A stretch of DNA of 29,933 nt. It comes from a virus. A model generated the notes under the pieces. That model was given only the letters and a program-made list of their open reading frames with translations, was not told the DNA's origin and did not search any database. The translations under genes were made by a program, and so were the position numbers. Shown piece by piece: positions 13,928 to 20,506 of the stretch (its first letter is position 1; each line of letters opens with the position of its first letter). The stretch is taken from IMG/VR virus record IMGVR_UViG_3300048839_000318, positions 1-29,933 of that record; one strand, written 5' to 3'.

Positions 13928-14010
13928 CCGCCGAGACGATCCACTGGGTGCCTGCCTCCGAGCGCCTGCGAATCGACAGAGCCGGCCACCGTGCCGGCGA
14001 AGGAGGAATG
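13924..14010 (+). pseudogene. DUF551-like N-terminal remnant, in frame with the next gene
   Basis: The ATG at 13924 (ATGA overlap, GAGGAG eight bases upstream) starts 28 codons that read into the following gene. The stretch TIHWVPASERLR resembles the opening of DUF551 proteins (a W-I/V-P-x-S-E-R-L-P pattern), after which the similarity stops. The next gene has its own strong binding site at the junction. This looks like a truncated accessory gene joined at a shared initiation cassette. If translated from here, the product is a 178-residue fusion. Confidence 0.5.
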
Positions 14011-14460
14011 ATGAGCAAGCGAATGTCCGAACAGGAAATGCGCGCCGCCGAAGTGCCGAGCGCCGAAACTATAGGCGAACTGAGCGACTACATCGAGTCA
14101 ATCGTTCAGCAGGAGCACGACTACGGAACCTGCGTCTATGCGATGAGCATGGCTGCGACCGCTGCGTTCAACTATGTCGCGCATCGGCTTGGTGTGACGG
14201 GATTCCAGGCGTCGTGCGCCGACCTCGATGTGCTGCGTCGCACTCGCCGGATCACGGGTCCATTCATGCTCGTGGACTCGAACCGAATGCTTTACCCACA
14301 GTACAGCATCGAGCGTGACGTTCGCGAGGCAATGAGCAGTTGGCTGCCGTGGGCCGCTGGCGAGGCGCGCAAGTTGTTGGCCGGCGCCAACGAGCACACG
14401 TCTTCGAATGTCATCAAGCACTGGAAGGCGCTCGCGGCCGCTGTGCCGGCGAAGGAGTGA
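14011..14460 (+). CDS. Conserved phage protein of unknown function
   Basis: The product is 149 residues from the ATG at 14011, which follows AAGGAGG at suitable spacing; the adjacent ATG at 14008 is too close to it. The frame is open back to 13924, so a fusion protein may also be made. Motifs such as HDYGTCVYAMSMAATAAFNY, GVTGFQASCADLD and VDSNRMLYPQY match a recurrent phage protein family with no known function. The C-terminus (SSNVIKHWKALAAA) is also typical of it. No membrane segment or catalytic site is obvious. Confidence 0.8.
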   Translation: MSKRMSEQEMRAAEVPSAETIGELSDYIESIVQQEHDYGTCVYAMSMAATAAFNYVAHRLGVTGFQASCADLDVLRRTRRITGPFMLVDSNRMLYPQYSIERDVREAMSSWLPWAAGEARKLLAGANEHTSSNVIKHWKALAAAVPAKE

Positions 14461-14462
14461 CC

Positions 14463-14702
14463 ATGATTGATACCGGCGACCATGTGCTACATAAACCAAC
14501 CGGAGAAACGTGGATTGTCGCTCGCGTGGATGGCGACAGACTGGCGTGGTGTGGCTGGCCGGAAGGATGGGCGAGGCTTTCCGATTGCCGTCTCGTGAAG
14601 AAGGCGCGGACGAGATACCGCGATTCGGTACTGATGGAGCTAGCCGGCAGCGACCATCATTGTGCCGCGTGGGCACTCGACAGGATTGCGAAGGAGGAAT
14701 GA
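14463..14702 (+). CDS. Small conserved phage protein (beta-rich)
   Basis: A 79-residue product starting at the ATG at 14463, two bases after the previous stop, with GGAG upstream. The sequence (TGDHVLHKPTGETWIVARVD, then LAWCGWPEGWARLSDCRLV) reads like a small beta-barrel. It belongs to a family found in many phages of high-GC hosts, function unknown. Its end carries the GCGAAGGAGGAATGATGA initiation cassette for the next gene and overlaps it by one base. Confidence 0.75.
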   Translation: MIDTGDHVLHKPTGETWIVARVDGDRLAWCGWPEGWARLSDCRLVKKARTRYRDSVLMELAGSDHHCAAWALDRIAKEE

Positions 14703-15904
14703 TGACCCCAGATGAACTGCGCGCACTGGCCGATGCGCTTGAACCGATGAGCGCAGCGCCGCGCTTCGATTGCCTGCCGGTGGTCGAGTTTTGCGCGTGG
14801 CTGCGACAGTGCGCCGATGCGAAGCCGGTGGCGTGGCGCGTCGAGTGCCGATGGACGGATCGCAGTAAGGGGGGCGGCTGGCGCAAGTACGCGGATTACG
14901 GCACAGAGCAAGCGGCGGCATCGTCGCAACAGGTGTTCGCAAAACCCGGCGACATTGAATCGCGCATCGTGCCGTTGTTCACGCACCCTGCGCCAGCCGC
15001 ACCGCAGGCCGAGCCGGTCGCAACCGTGCGTGTACACCGCACAGGTGGCAATGCGGGCATCGCGTGGTCAGCGGTTCCGACCGGGGCGCAGATGATGCGC
15101 GATGGAGATTTGCTCTACGCCGCCCCGCAGCAGGCAGACGAGCGCGAGCCGTGCATCGGCAACGACCCCGCGTGCCCGTGCCAAGACGGAGATCCCTGCC
15201 ACTACAGGGACACGGAGACTACGAAGGCATGGCCGGTTCCGCAGGTCGATCAGAAGCGTGAGCCGTGGTCCGGCTATGAAGCCGGGCACCGCGCCGGCTA
15301 CGCATTGGCGCTGACCGAGCGACGCACTGATGATTGCACATTCGAAACAGACACCCCTGACGAGCATACGCACATCGAAGAAGTGCGTGCTTTGCTGCGT
15401 GGGGATACCGGATTGAAGGAGCAGGCCAAGCCGCCACGGCAAGCAGGGCAGGAGATTTCGCTTGGCGCGCTGATGCGTGAGCAACGTCAGTCCCGCATTG
15501 TCGCTGGCGCATACCCAGACGGCAACCCCAATGCTGGGGCAATGATGGCACAGACACCGCAGGCCGGGCCGCAGCGCGAGCCGTTGAGCGACGGACAACT
15601 CGCCAGCGTTTGCCTGTCCTACCGTCACGACTTCGGCCTGCTGAACAAAGACGAGCAAGCGCGGCTGATGCTTGAGGCGCGGGATTGGGAGCGAGCCTTT
15701 CGCAAGGAGTGGCAGCGCGAGCCGTTGAGCGATGAACCGCCATCAGCCGAATGGTTGTCTAAAGACGACGCCGAAACACAGCTTGCGCTGGCAATGCGCT
15801 ACGCCGCAAAGATCGCTCCTAGCACCGACGACAAGGCTCTGCTGGACGCACTAAGTCGTCGCGGAATTTGGCTCGCGTGGATCGGAGGCAGCGATGCTGA
15901 GTGA
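14702..15904 (+). CDS. Mosaic accessory protein (Ea22-like type)
   Basis: The 400-residue product appears to be stitched from short modules. It begins with MTPDELRALADALEPM, then a KPVAWRVE segment (about 41-48), an EPVATVRV segment (104-111), an LLYAAPQ end motif (137-143), a Cys-rich patch (151-166), a GYEAGHRAGYALAL motif, and two copies of QREPLSD (291-297 and 338-344). Such modules recur in variable order in Ea22-like and related accessory proteins of temperate phages. A 21-base perfect direct repeat underlies the two QREPLSD copies. Function is unknown. The start at 14702 follows AAGGAGG; the ATG at 14699 is too close to it. Confidence 0.7.
   Translation: MTPDELRALADALEPMSAAPRFDCLPVVEFCAWLRQCADAKPVAWRVECRWTDRSKGGGWRKYADYGTEQAAASSQQVFAKPGDIESRIVPLFTHPAPAAPQAEPVATVRVHRTGGNAGIAWSAVPTGAQMMRDGDLLYAAPQQADEREPCIGNDPACPCQDGDPCHYRDTETTKAWPVPQVDQKREPWSGYEAGHRAGYALALTERRTDDCTFETDTPDEHTHIEEVRALLRGDTGLKEQAKPPRQAGQEISLGALMREQRQSRIVAGAYPDGNPNAGAMMAQTPQAGPQREPLSDGQLASVCLSYRHDFGLLNKDEQARLMLEARDWERAFRKEWQREPLSDEPPSAEWLSKDDAETQLALAMRYAAKIAPSTDDKALLDALSRRGIWLAWIGGSDAE
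15571..15591 (+). repeat. 21-bp direct repeat, copy 1
   Basis: A perfect 21-base copy of the sequence at 15712-15732 within the same coding region, encoding the QREPLSD motif. It may mark recombination between modules of this gene. Confidence 0.85.
15712..15732 (+). repeat. 21-bp direct repeat, copy 2
   Basis: Second copy of 15571-15591, 141 bases downstream. The offset is a multiple of three, so a recombination between copies would delete 47 codons in frame. Confidence 0.85.
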
Positions 15905-16118
15905 CGACGAGATCACCGATATGTGGGCATCCGCTTCGTCCACTGAGGCGGATGAAATGGACCTGTACGCCTTCGCACGCGCCGTCGAGCGCGCAGCCTA
16001 TGAGCGGGCGGTGCAGGAGTGTGAGGCTAGAGCCACAGCACCGCAGGGCGAAGATTACTTGGCGTGCTACTACGCCTGCGCCGACGCTATCCGCGCACTA
16101 GGAGAGCAGCATGACTGA
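15894..16118 (+). CDS. Small acidic phage accessory protein
   Basis: The 74-residue product starts inside the last 11 bases of the mosaic gene, behind GGAGGCAGCG. It is acidic and helical, with DDEITDMWASA and FARAVERAAYERAVQECEAR as recognisable accessory-protein patterns. Relatives occur as short modules in moron regions of temperate phages. No function is known. Its end overlaps the next start by eight bases. Confidence 0.65.
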   Translation: MLSDDEITDMWASASSTEADEMDLYAFARAVERAAYERAVQECEARATAPQGEDYLACYYACADAIRALGEQHD

Positions 16119-16335
16119 CGCAGAGCGTGAATTGCGCGCCGACATAGCATCCGGCAATACTGCCTGCGGTCGGGTATTCAGCGGATCGCCGACCAACATC
16201 GCCGCACTGCTCGCCGAGATTGACCGGCTGCGCGGGCTGCTGTGCAAGTGCGACATGCGGACTCGTCTGGTCGGCGACGGCTGCGAGTTTTGCAATCCGC
16301 AGCTTGCCGAAGAACTGGCGAAGGAGCAGCGATGA
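16111..16335 (+). CDS. Small phage protein with a possible zinc-binding Cys cluster
   Basis: The 74-residue product has a helical N-terminus including AALLAEIDRLRGLL and then four cysteines spaced CKC (45-47) and CEFC (58-61), which could bind one zinc. The segment CDMRTRLVGDGCEFCNP recurs in other phage accessory proteins. The gene overlaps both neighbours by a few bases. A regulatory or protein-binding role is possible but not shown. Confidence 0.65.
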   Translation: MTDAERELRADIASGNTACGRVFSGSPTNIAALLAEIDRLRGLLCKCDMRTRLVGDGCEFCNPQLAEELAKEQR

Positions 16336-16793
16336 GCGGCCAGATTGACGCGAAAATGGTTGCCGACTGGCGCATCAACTACGGCCTCGACACCCGCACG
16401 CCGGCAGAGGCGATGCGCTGGTGGCACGACAACATGGACGGCAAAGCGCCGGCGGGTGCGGTCGCTGCGCTCGGGCTGTGCATTGACGAGATCGAACGGC
16501 TGCGGGCAGAGAACGAGGTGTTGCGAGAGATTGAGCGTGACGTGTCGAACGCCCTGCCCGGCGTCTACTACATGGACCCGCCTGATGGTGGTTCCGTACC
16601 TCTCGGTGAGCAGGTTCGCAGGATGGCTGTGGACGCCGCACGGTATCGGTGGCTGCGTGGCGACTCCTGCCCGAATCACTCGTCGCGCTGGACACAGTGG
16701 GAGGTGCGCTGCTGGAAAGCGCCATCCTGGACAGGCGACCTACGCCGGGCCGATCTTGACGATGCAATCGACGCAGCGAGGGGGAAGGAATGA
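16332..16793 (+). CDS. Ea22/DUF-type phage accessory protein
   Basis: The 153-residue product starts at the ATG at 16332 after the GCGAAGGAGCAGCG type of binding site. It has a helical middle (IDEIERLRAENEVLREIERD, about 51-70, coiled-coil-like). Its C-terminal half has the pattern AARYRWLRGD, then WTGDLRRADLDDAIDAA, common in temperate-phage accessory proteins such as Ea22-like ones. The C-terminal module is found fused to different N-termini in other phages, consistent with the mosaic nature of this stretch. Function unknown. Confidence 0.7.
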   Translation: MSGQIDAKMVADWRINYGLDTRTPAEAMRWWHDNMDGKAPAGAVAALGLCIDEIERLRAENEVLREIERDVSNALPGVYYMDPPDGGSVPLGEQVRRMAVDAARYRWLRGDSCPNHSSRWTQWEVRCWKAPSWTGDLRRADLDDAIDAARGKE

Positions 16794-17275
16794 GCGACCA
16801 ACAACCGAAACAAACGCCGATCCTCGATCTGCTGCGCGACATTCCGGCCGACGCTCGCATGGTGTACGAAGTGAATCCGACGCACCATCAGTCGATTCCG
16901 GTCGGTGTTCTGGCGCACCAAGCCGCCGACGAGATCGAACGCCTGCGCGCCGACTTGGAGCGCGAGCAGTTGAGACTGGCGGCTTGCGGCGTAGTCGCAC
17001 TTGCCAACACCCCCGAGAGCGCAGCCAAAGCACGGCAGATGCACGACGACTACCGCAGCGCGTCATGCGACGACGTTGCGCGAGCGGTTGACCGGGAGAT
17101 GGCACTGCGCGCCGCACTGGTGGCGGCGATGGAGATTGTGCAGAAAGAGCGGACCAGGATCGCGTACAACGCGAAGGGCGCGCCGCCTGCAATCTACGAG
17201 GGATATGCCGACATCATGCGCCGGCTCGACGCCGTGATCGCGCAGGCGGATGCGGCGATGGGGAGGGAGGGATGA
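16790..17275 (+). CDS. Phage accessory protein with coiled-coil segment
   Basis: The 161-residue product begins in an ATGA overlap. Residues about 40-62 (LAHQAADEIERLRADLEREQ) form a coiled-coil-like helix, followed by a helical module (ACGVVALANTPESAAKAR and so on) that I recognise as a recurrent accessory module in phages. The C-terminus is helical with YEGYADIMRRLDAVIAQAD. There is no catalytic signature. Its end contains the GATGGGGAGGGA initiation cassette for the next gene. Confidence 0.7.
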   Translation: MSDQQPKQTPILDLLRDIPADARMVYEVNPTHHQSIPVGVLAHQAADEIERLRADLEREQLRLAACGVVALANTPESAAKARQMHDDYRSASCDDVARAVDREMALRAALVAAMEIVQKERTRIAYNAKGAPPAIYEGYADIMRRLDAVIAQADAAMGREG

Positions 17276-17412
17276 AACGAATGCTGTTCTATCAGGCGAT
17301 GTGCATGGGCCTCGCCGTAGCAAATTGGTTTTTGGGGAGGCCTGGATTCGATACGTGGATGGCTGCCGCCATCGTCATTGGTGCTATCGGCGGCGCAGTG
17401 GCGGATCGGTAA
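17272..17412 (+). CDS. Tiny membrane protein
   Basis: A 46-residue frame from the ATG at 17272 (ATGA overlap, GGGAGGGAGG upstream) to TAA at 17410-17412. Two hydrophobic stretches (FYQAMCMGLAVANWFLG and WMAAAIVIGAIGGAVA) are separated by a short polar loop, so two membrane helices are likely. It is not near the lysis genes. Function unknown. Confidence 0.6.
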   Translation: MKRMLFYQAMCMGLAVANWFLGRPGFDTWMAAAIVIGAIGGAVADR

Positions 17413-17459
17413 TGCTGCTGACCGTGCGCGATATAGAAGGGATGGGGAGGGATGGATGA
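17412..17459 (+). pseudogene. 15-codon remnant with an HTH-gene-like start
   Basis: The ATG at 17412 shares its A with the preceding TAA, and the TGA overlaps the next start. The encoded MLLTVRDIEGMGRDG begins like the frame at 18132 (MLMTVREVAEL). This suggests a deleted copy of a small HTH or excisionase-type gene of which only the start remains. Confidence 0.35.
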
Positions 17460-17755
17460 GCCACATCAGAATCACGGCCGGCTTCCTGCAGGGAACCGAC
17501 GTTCACGTCGCTGCACTCGAAGCGATCGCTTTGGCTGACCGTATCGCGGTGACGATCGAATACAACTTCAACGGCGTCACCTGCCTCGCCGTTCCGGGGG
17601 ACGACGCAGGACTGCTCGCCGAGCACTGCATGAAGATAATGGGTAGCAACCTGATCATCAAGATTGCACGCGGCGGCCCGAAGGATGCTGTCATCCGCCA
17701 CGAGATCGCGGAGCGTCTGCGCTCGCTGCCAAAGTTCGAGGAGCGCGGGCGATGA
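17456..17755 (+). CDS. Hypothetical phage protein
   Basis: A 99-residue product from the ATG at 17456, preceded by GGGAGGGATG. Predicted beta strands (IRITAGFLQGTDVHV, RIAVTIEYNFNGVTCLAVP) and two helices suggest a small alpha/beta fold. No motif or membrane segment is recognised. It is coupled to the cysteine-cluster gene by ATGA. Confidence 0.6.
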   Translation: MSHIRITAGFLQGTDVHVAALEAIALADRIAVTIEYNFNGVTCLAVPGDDAGLLAEHCMKIMGSNLIIKIARGGPKDAVIRHEIAERLRSLPKFEERGR

Positions 17756-18132
17756 ACGACATGGCACGCGCACACTCGTATCGCATCTCCTCTGGCGTGT
17801 ACGACGTGCCATGCAACGGCTGCACGCTCTGTTGCCACAACGACGCTATCCGAATCCTGCCGCACGAGGACGCATCGAAGTGGCAGACCGAGCCACACGA
17901 CCGGATGCCGGGCGCGCGGATGCTCGCGCACAAGCCCAACGGCGACTGCGTGTACCTCGGCGAGCACGGCTGCACGATCCAGCATGACAAGCCGCAGATT
18001 TGCTACGAGATGGATTGCCGGCTGATCGCGCGGCAAATCTCGTGGACGCAGGCCCGCAAGCTCGAAGCGAACGGCCAGATGAAGATGGTGATCTGGCGGC
18101 GCGGGCGGGATCTGCTGAAGGAGCGCGACTGA
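17752..18132 (+). CDS. YkgJ-family cysteine-cluster protein
   Basis: The 126-residue protein has the pattern of YkgJ/UPF0153 proteins: CNGCTLCC (Cys21, 24, 27, 28), then a proline-rich spacer, CVYLGEHGC (66 and 74), and PQICYEMDC (84 and 89). All eight cysteines of a metal-binding cluster are present; Zn or Fe-S binding is expected. The biochemical role of the family is unclear. The C-terminal helix is basic. It is the last well-supported gene of the rightward operon and its stop overlaps an ATG at 18132. Confidence 0.85.
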   Translation: MNDMARAHSYRISSGVYDVPCNGCTLCCHNDAIRILPHEDASKWQTEPHDRMPGARMLAHKPNGDCVYLGEHGCTIQHDKPQICYEMDCRLIARQISWTQARKLEANGQMKMVIWRRGRDLLKERD

Positions 18133-18440
18133 TGCTGATGACCGTGCGCGAGGTTGCGGAACTGACCGCCCGCCGATCGCGCCACAGGCGTCGATCTGGC
18201 AAGCCGGCGGGTCAGCCCACCCACGCGAGCACGCCGGCCGCAGCGAGGATGATCGCCATGAGAACGAGAAAGTCGTCGTCAGCCACCGAGCGCATCCCGG
18301 ACCGCCGGCCATGCTCGCACCGCGATCGGCACCGGGTCTGCCATTCCGGCGACGCGCGCCAGGTACGTGCGGTGCCGGCTGGCCCGGCCGCGGTAGTCGA
18401 CCCGCAGGATCGCGCCACGGCGCACGACGGCAGCGCGTGA
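18132..18440 (+). pseudogene. Possible truncated HTH gene at the operon end
   Basis: The frame from the ATG at 18132 encodes 102 residues. Only the first dozen (MLMTVREVAELTARR) look like a protein, namely the start of an excisionase or MerR-type HTH. The rest is Arg/Pro-rich and lies opposite the leftward LytTR-like gene, so it is probably not real sequence. The gene seems cut off where the rightward operon meets the lysis cassette. Confidence 0.35.
18212..18295 (-). CDS. Possible 27-residue membrane peptide
   Basis: The frame from the ATG at 18295 starts inside the LytTR-like gene's last codons and encodes 27 residues, with one hydrophobic segment (FLVLMAIILAAAGVLAWVG) at the end. It is the last candidate of the leftward lysis cassette. 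Size and lack of homology knowledge make it uncertain. Confidence 0.4.
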   Translation of the reverse strand: MRSVADDDFLVLMAIILAAAGVLAWVG

Positions 18441-18623
18441 CAGCCACAGCCAGTCCAGGGGATAGCGTTCGACCAGGCGCGACAGGCTCGGCCGGGTCAT
18501 CAGCCCGGCCCGCCCGCGGTGCGTCCAGACCTCGATCAGCCGGTCGGCAGACGTGACGGCGGTCAGGTCCGCCGGCGGGACGATCACCCAGCCGGCGCGG
18601 TCGACCAGGCGCAACGGGCGCAT
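18279..18623 (-). CDS. LytTR-like DNA-binding protein
   Basis: A 114-residue protein whose order of elements fits a LytTR domain: a beta start (GWVIVPPADLTAVTSADRLI), EVWTHRGR, a helix (RPSLSRLVERYPLDWLWL), SRAAVVRRGAILRV (LytTR proteins have an RxHRSxxVN-like motif here), and a C-terminal VPIAVRAWPAVRDAL. LytTR domains bind DNA through beta strands. Stand-alone forms next to lysis genes are unusual. Regulation of late or lysis gene expression is possible. No signal-receiver domain is present. The start at 18623 directly follows the stop of the small membrane protein gene. Confidence 0.6.
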   Translation of the reverse strand: MRPLRLVDRAGWVIVPPADLTAVTSADRLIEVWTHRGRAGLMTRPSLSRLVERYPLDWLWLSRAAVVRRGAILRVDYRGRASRHRTYLARVAGMADPVPIAVRAWPAVRDALGG

Positions 18624-18758
18624 CTACCAGCTGCGCTTCGCCGCCCGGATTGCTGCGGCGATCTCCTCGAGCTTGTCCGGGTCGCGCCGCAGTGCGTAGC
18701 GGTACGCCCACGCGCCGACGGCGACGCCCAGCAACAGTCCTGCGCAGAATTCGATCAT
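18624..18758 (-). CDS. Small membrane protein of the lysis cassette
   Basis: A 44-residue product starting at the ATG at 18758, overlapping the Rz stop as ATGA. It has one N-terminal membrane helix (IEFCAGLLLGVAVGAWAY) and a charged tail (RRDPDKLEEIAAAIRAAKRS). Size and place fit a minor lysis or holin-modulating protein, but no family is recognised. Confidence 0.65.
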   Translation of the reverse strand: MIEFCAGLLLGVAVGAWAYRYALRRDPDKLEEIAAAIRAAKRSW

Positions 18759-19294
18759 GGCGAGTCTCCAGAATTGACCCGCTCGCGCAGGTCGGTGTAC
18801 CAGCGTTTCGCCTCTGCGAGCCGCGCTACGTTCGCGGCGCAGACGGCGTAGTTCTCCCGGACCCGGTCGAGTTCGACGGCGAGTTCGACGGTTCGATCGA
18901 GTGCGGCCGCATCGGGATTGGCTCGAGGTGGCTTGGCCACGGCGGGAGCTGCGGGCAGGCCAGCTGCGGTGTCGAGCTGCACGCCGACAGACCGAGGCAC
19001 CCTGCAGCGAGGCAGGCTCGCCAGAGTCTCGCGCCACGCGGCACCCTGTCGTTTCGCCTGTTCATGTAGCGCCTGCTCCTTTGCCGCGACCCGCTTTGCC
19101 GACGCCTCGGCCGCCGCGACCAGTTCGTTCTCTGTCTGCCGAGCTGCTCGCTCCGACTCCGCAAGCCGCGCCTGCCAGACCCGCTCGGTTTTCGACTTGC
19201 CGGTCGTGTACCCGTGCAGCCAGACGCCGCCGAACAGCGCCGACGCGAACACCAGCCCGCCGATCCAGCTACCGATTCGGGTTCCCAGATCCAT
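18755..19294 (-). CDS. Rz-like inner-membrane spanin
   Basis: A 179-residue protein: N-terminal membrane anchor (IGSWIGGLVFASALFGGVWL, about 7-26), then a long periplasmic helical region with coiled-coil character (about 35-90, QARLAESERAARQTENELVA and onward). The linker is Pro/Ala-rich and a C-terminal helix follows. With the nested Rz1 lipoprotein it would fuse inner and outer membrane in the last step of lysis. It starts in a TGATG overlap after the amidase gene and carries Rz1 in another frame. Confidence 0.85.
   Translation of the reverse strand: MDLGTRIGSWIGGLVFASALFGGVWLHGYTTGKSKTERVWQARLAESERAARQTENELVAAAEASAKRVAAKEQALHEQAKRQGAAWRETLASLPRCRVPRSVGVQLDTAAGLPAAPAVAKPPRANPDAAALDRTVELAVELDRVRENYAVCAANVARLAEAKRWYTDLRERVNSGDSP
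18826..19065 (-). CDS. Rz1-like outer-membrane spanin lipoprotein, nested in Rz
   Basis: The 79-residue frame lies wholly inside the Rz gene in a different phase. After a basic start (MNRRNDRVPRGARLW) comes a hydrophobic stretch and the lipobox LGLSAC, with Cys29 as the predicted lipidated residue. The mature part is rich in Pro and Ser, as in Rz1 proteins. The full nesting resembles the lambda arrangement. Start at the ATG at 19065; the upstream ATG at 19164 would give a poor signal peptide. Confidence 0.85.
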   Translation of the reverse strand: MNRRNDRVPRGARLWRACLAAGCLGLSACSSTPQLACPQLPPWPSHLEPIPMRPHSIEPSNSPSNSTGSGRTTPSAPRT

Positions 19295-19851
19295 CACAGC
19301 CGCACCGTCCTGCTGATGCCATCGGCGATCGCGTGTGCCGCGGCCCGCTGATAACCCGGGTCGACGAGCTTGTCCAGGTCGTGCCCGTTCGTCAGGAACC
19401 CGAGTTCGATCAAGATCGCCGGCCGCTCGTAGCGCAGGATCGCCAGGTCGTCCCGTTGTTTGCACCCGCGGTCCGTCGTTCCAAGCGCCGAGACCACCTG
19501 GCGCTGCACTTCAGCCGCCACCCACTCGCTCGCCAGGTACAGCGTCTCGGTGCCGTTCGCGTGCTCGCGCTCGTGCGCGTTCAGGTGCAGGCTCACGATG
19601 CAGTCGGCGCCGGCCATGCGCATGCGCATCACCCGATCCCGCAACGGCGCGTCGTCTGCCGTGCTCGTGCGAGTCATGGCGGTTTTCCATCCGCGCTGCA
19701 GGCAGGCGTCGCGCAGGTAGCCTGCGATGATGAGTGTGATCCGCGCCTCGTTGATGCCCGGGCCGGCACTCGCGCCGGGATCGTAGACACCGTGCTCACG
19801 ATTGCTCATGCCGTGGCCCGGGTCGATGCCGATCGTCAGCATCTCACTCAT
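19294..19851 (-). CDS. N-acetylmuramoyl-L-alanine amidase (AMI-3) endolysin
   Basis: The 185-residue endolysin would cleave the bond between muramic acid and the stem peptide. Zinc ligands of the Amidase_3 family are visible: His13 in IGIDPGHG, Glu35 (INEARITL), His89 in SLHLNA, and the catalytic Glu149 in ILIELGFLTN. The core domain fills nearly the whole length, with no cell-wall-binding domain and no signal peptide, so release depends on the holin. It starts at the ATG at 19851, overlapping the holin stop, and is followed by Rz. Confidence 0.93.
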   Translation of the reverse strand: MSEMLTIGIDPGHGMSNREHGVYDPGASAGPGINEARITLIIAGYLRDACLQRGWKTAMTRTSTADDAPLRDRVMRMRMAGADCIVSLHLNAHEREHANGTETLYLASEWVAAEVQRQVVSALGTTDRGCKQRDDLAILRYERPAILIELGFLTNGHDLDKLVDPGYQRAAAHAIADGISRTVRL

Positions 19852-20309
19852 GGCTGGTTTGGAAATACCCGGTTGATGATCCGGTCGTTGATAAGCTGAA
19901 TCGTTCGATTGCCGCCCCAACCGGCGATGCCGCAGGCCACCAGGGCCAGCGCTGGCGGTAGCGTGTACTCGATCCCGAGCAGATATGCCAGCAGGCCGGC
20001 GAACTGCGCGGCGAACATGTGCCCGAGGCCGTTGAGCAGGCTCCACTTCTCCGGGGATTGCTTGATCTCGTGGAGCATGGACGTTGCGCCGCCGAGCGCA
20101 GCGATCGCGATCGTCGAGTAGAAGATGCCGTCGCTCATGAGCCAGGCATTCAGCATCAGCGCGCCGGCCCACGAGTCGGCAGGGATGATCCCGACGTAGA
20201 CCCCAATCAGCACGCGAATGCCGACTGCCGTTGTGATCGCGCTGCTGATGATCAATCCGACATTGGCCTTCCAGTGCGGGCAGGCGCGACGCTGTATGGG
20301 CTCTGTCAA
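19848..20309 (-). CDS. Holin
   Basis: A 153-residue protein with three to four hydrophobic segments (about 17-43, 50-72, 97-114 and 117-135, such as GLLAYLLGIEYTLPPALALV). Its place immediately before the endolysin identifies it as the holin that forms inner-membrane lesions. The start appears to be TTG at 20309, seven bases after GGAG, overlapping the TGA of the upstream small membrane frame as TTGA. An ATG start further in would remove the first membrane region. Confidence 0.82.
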   Translation of the reverse strand: MTEPIQRRACPHWKANVGLIISSAITTAVGIRVLIGVYVGIIPADSWAGALMLNAWLMSDGIFYSTIAIAALGGATSMLHEIKQSPEKWSLLNGLGHMFAAQFAGLLAYLLGIEYTLPPALALVACGIAGWGGNRTIQLINDRIINRVFPNQP

Positions 20310-20502
20310 TTGGAATCTCCGTTCAGAATGAGACCCGCACGCCGATGGCGGCGTTGTGCGCGTTCGATGCGCGTGACCGCGAGCGCCGCGCCGACCGCGA
20401 ACACGATGCCGGCTTCGACGCGCACGCTCGACACGCCGGCCAGAGCTTGGCGAACGCCGTGACTGCGGTATCCCAGAGGCCGGGTTGAGGATCTGCAGCC
20501 AT
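20306..20502 (-). CDS. Small membrane protein with apparent frameshift, upstream of holin
   Basis: An ATG at 20502 starts a plausible N-terminus (MAADPQPGLWDTAVTAFAKL), but that frame turns Arg/Ser-rich and stops at 20323. In the -1 frame the downstream part is convincing: GVSSVRVEAGIVFAVGAALA is a membrane helix, followed by a basic tail, ending at 20306 in a TTGA overlap with the holin. Either a base has been gained or lost, or the second frame starts on its own at the GTG at 20434 (42 residues). No clear slippery heptamer is seen. A holin-related role is possible. Confidence 0.5.
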
Positions 20503-20506
20503 CGTC

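Noticed and set aside
18164-18210. Imperfect GC-rich inverted repeat as the terminator between converging operons
   Set aside because: The stem is interrupted, the loop is long and there is no T-run on either strand.
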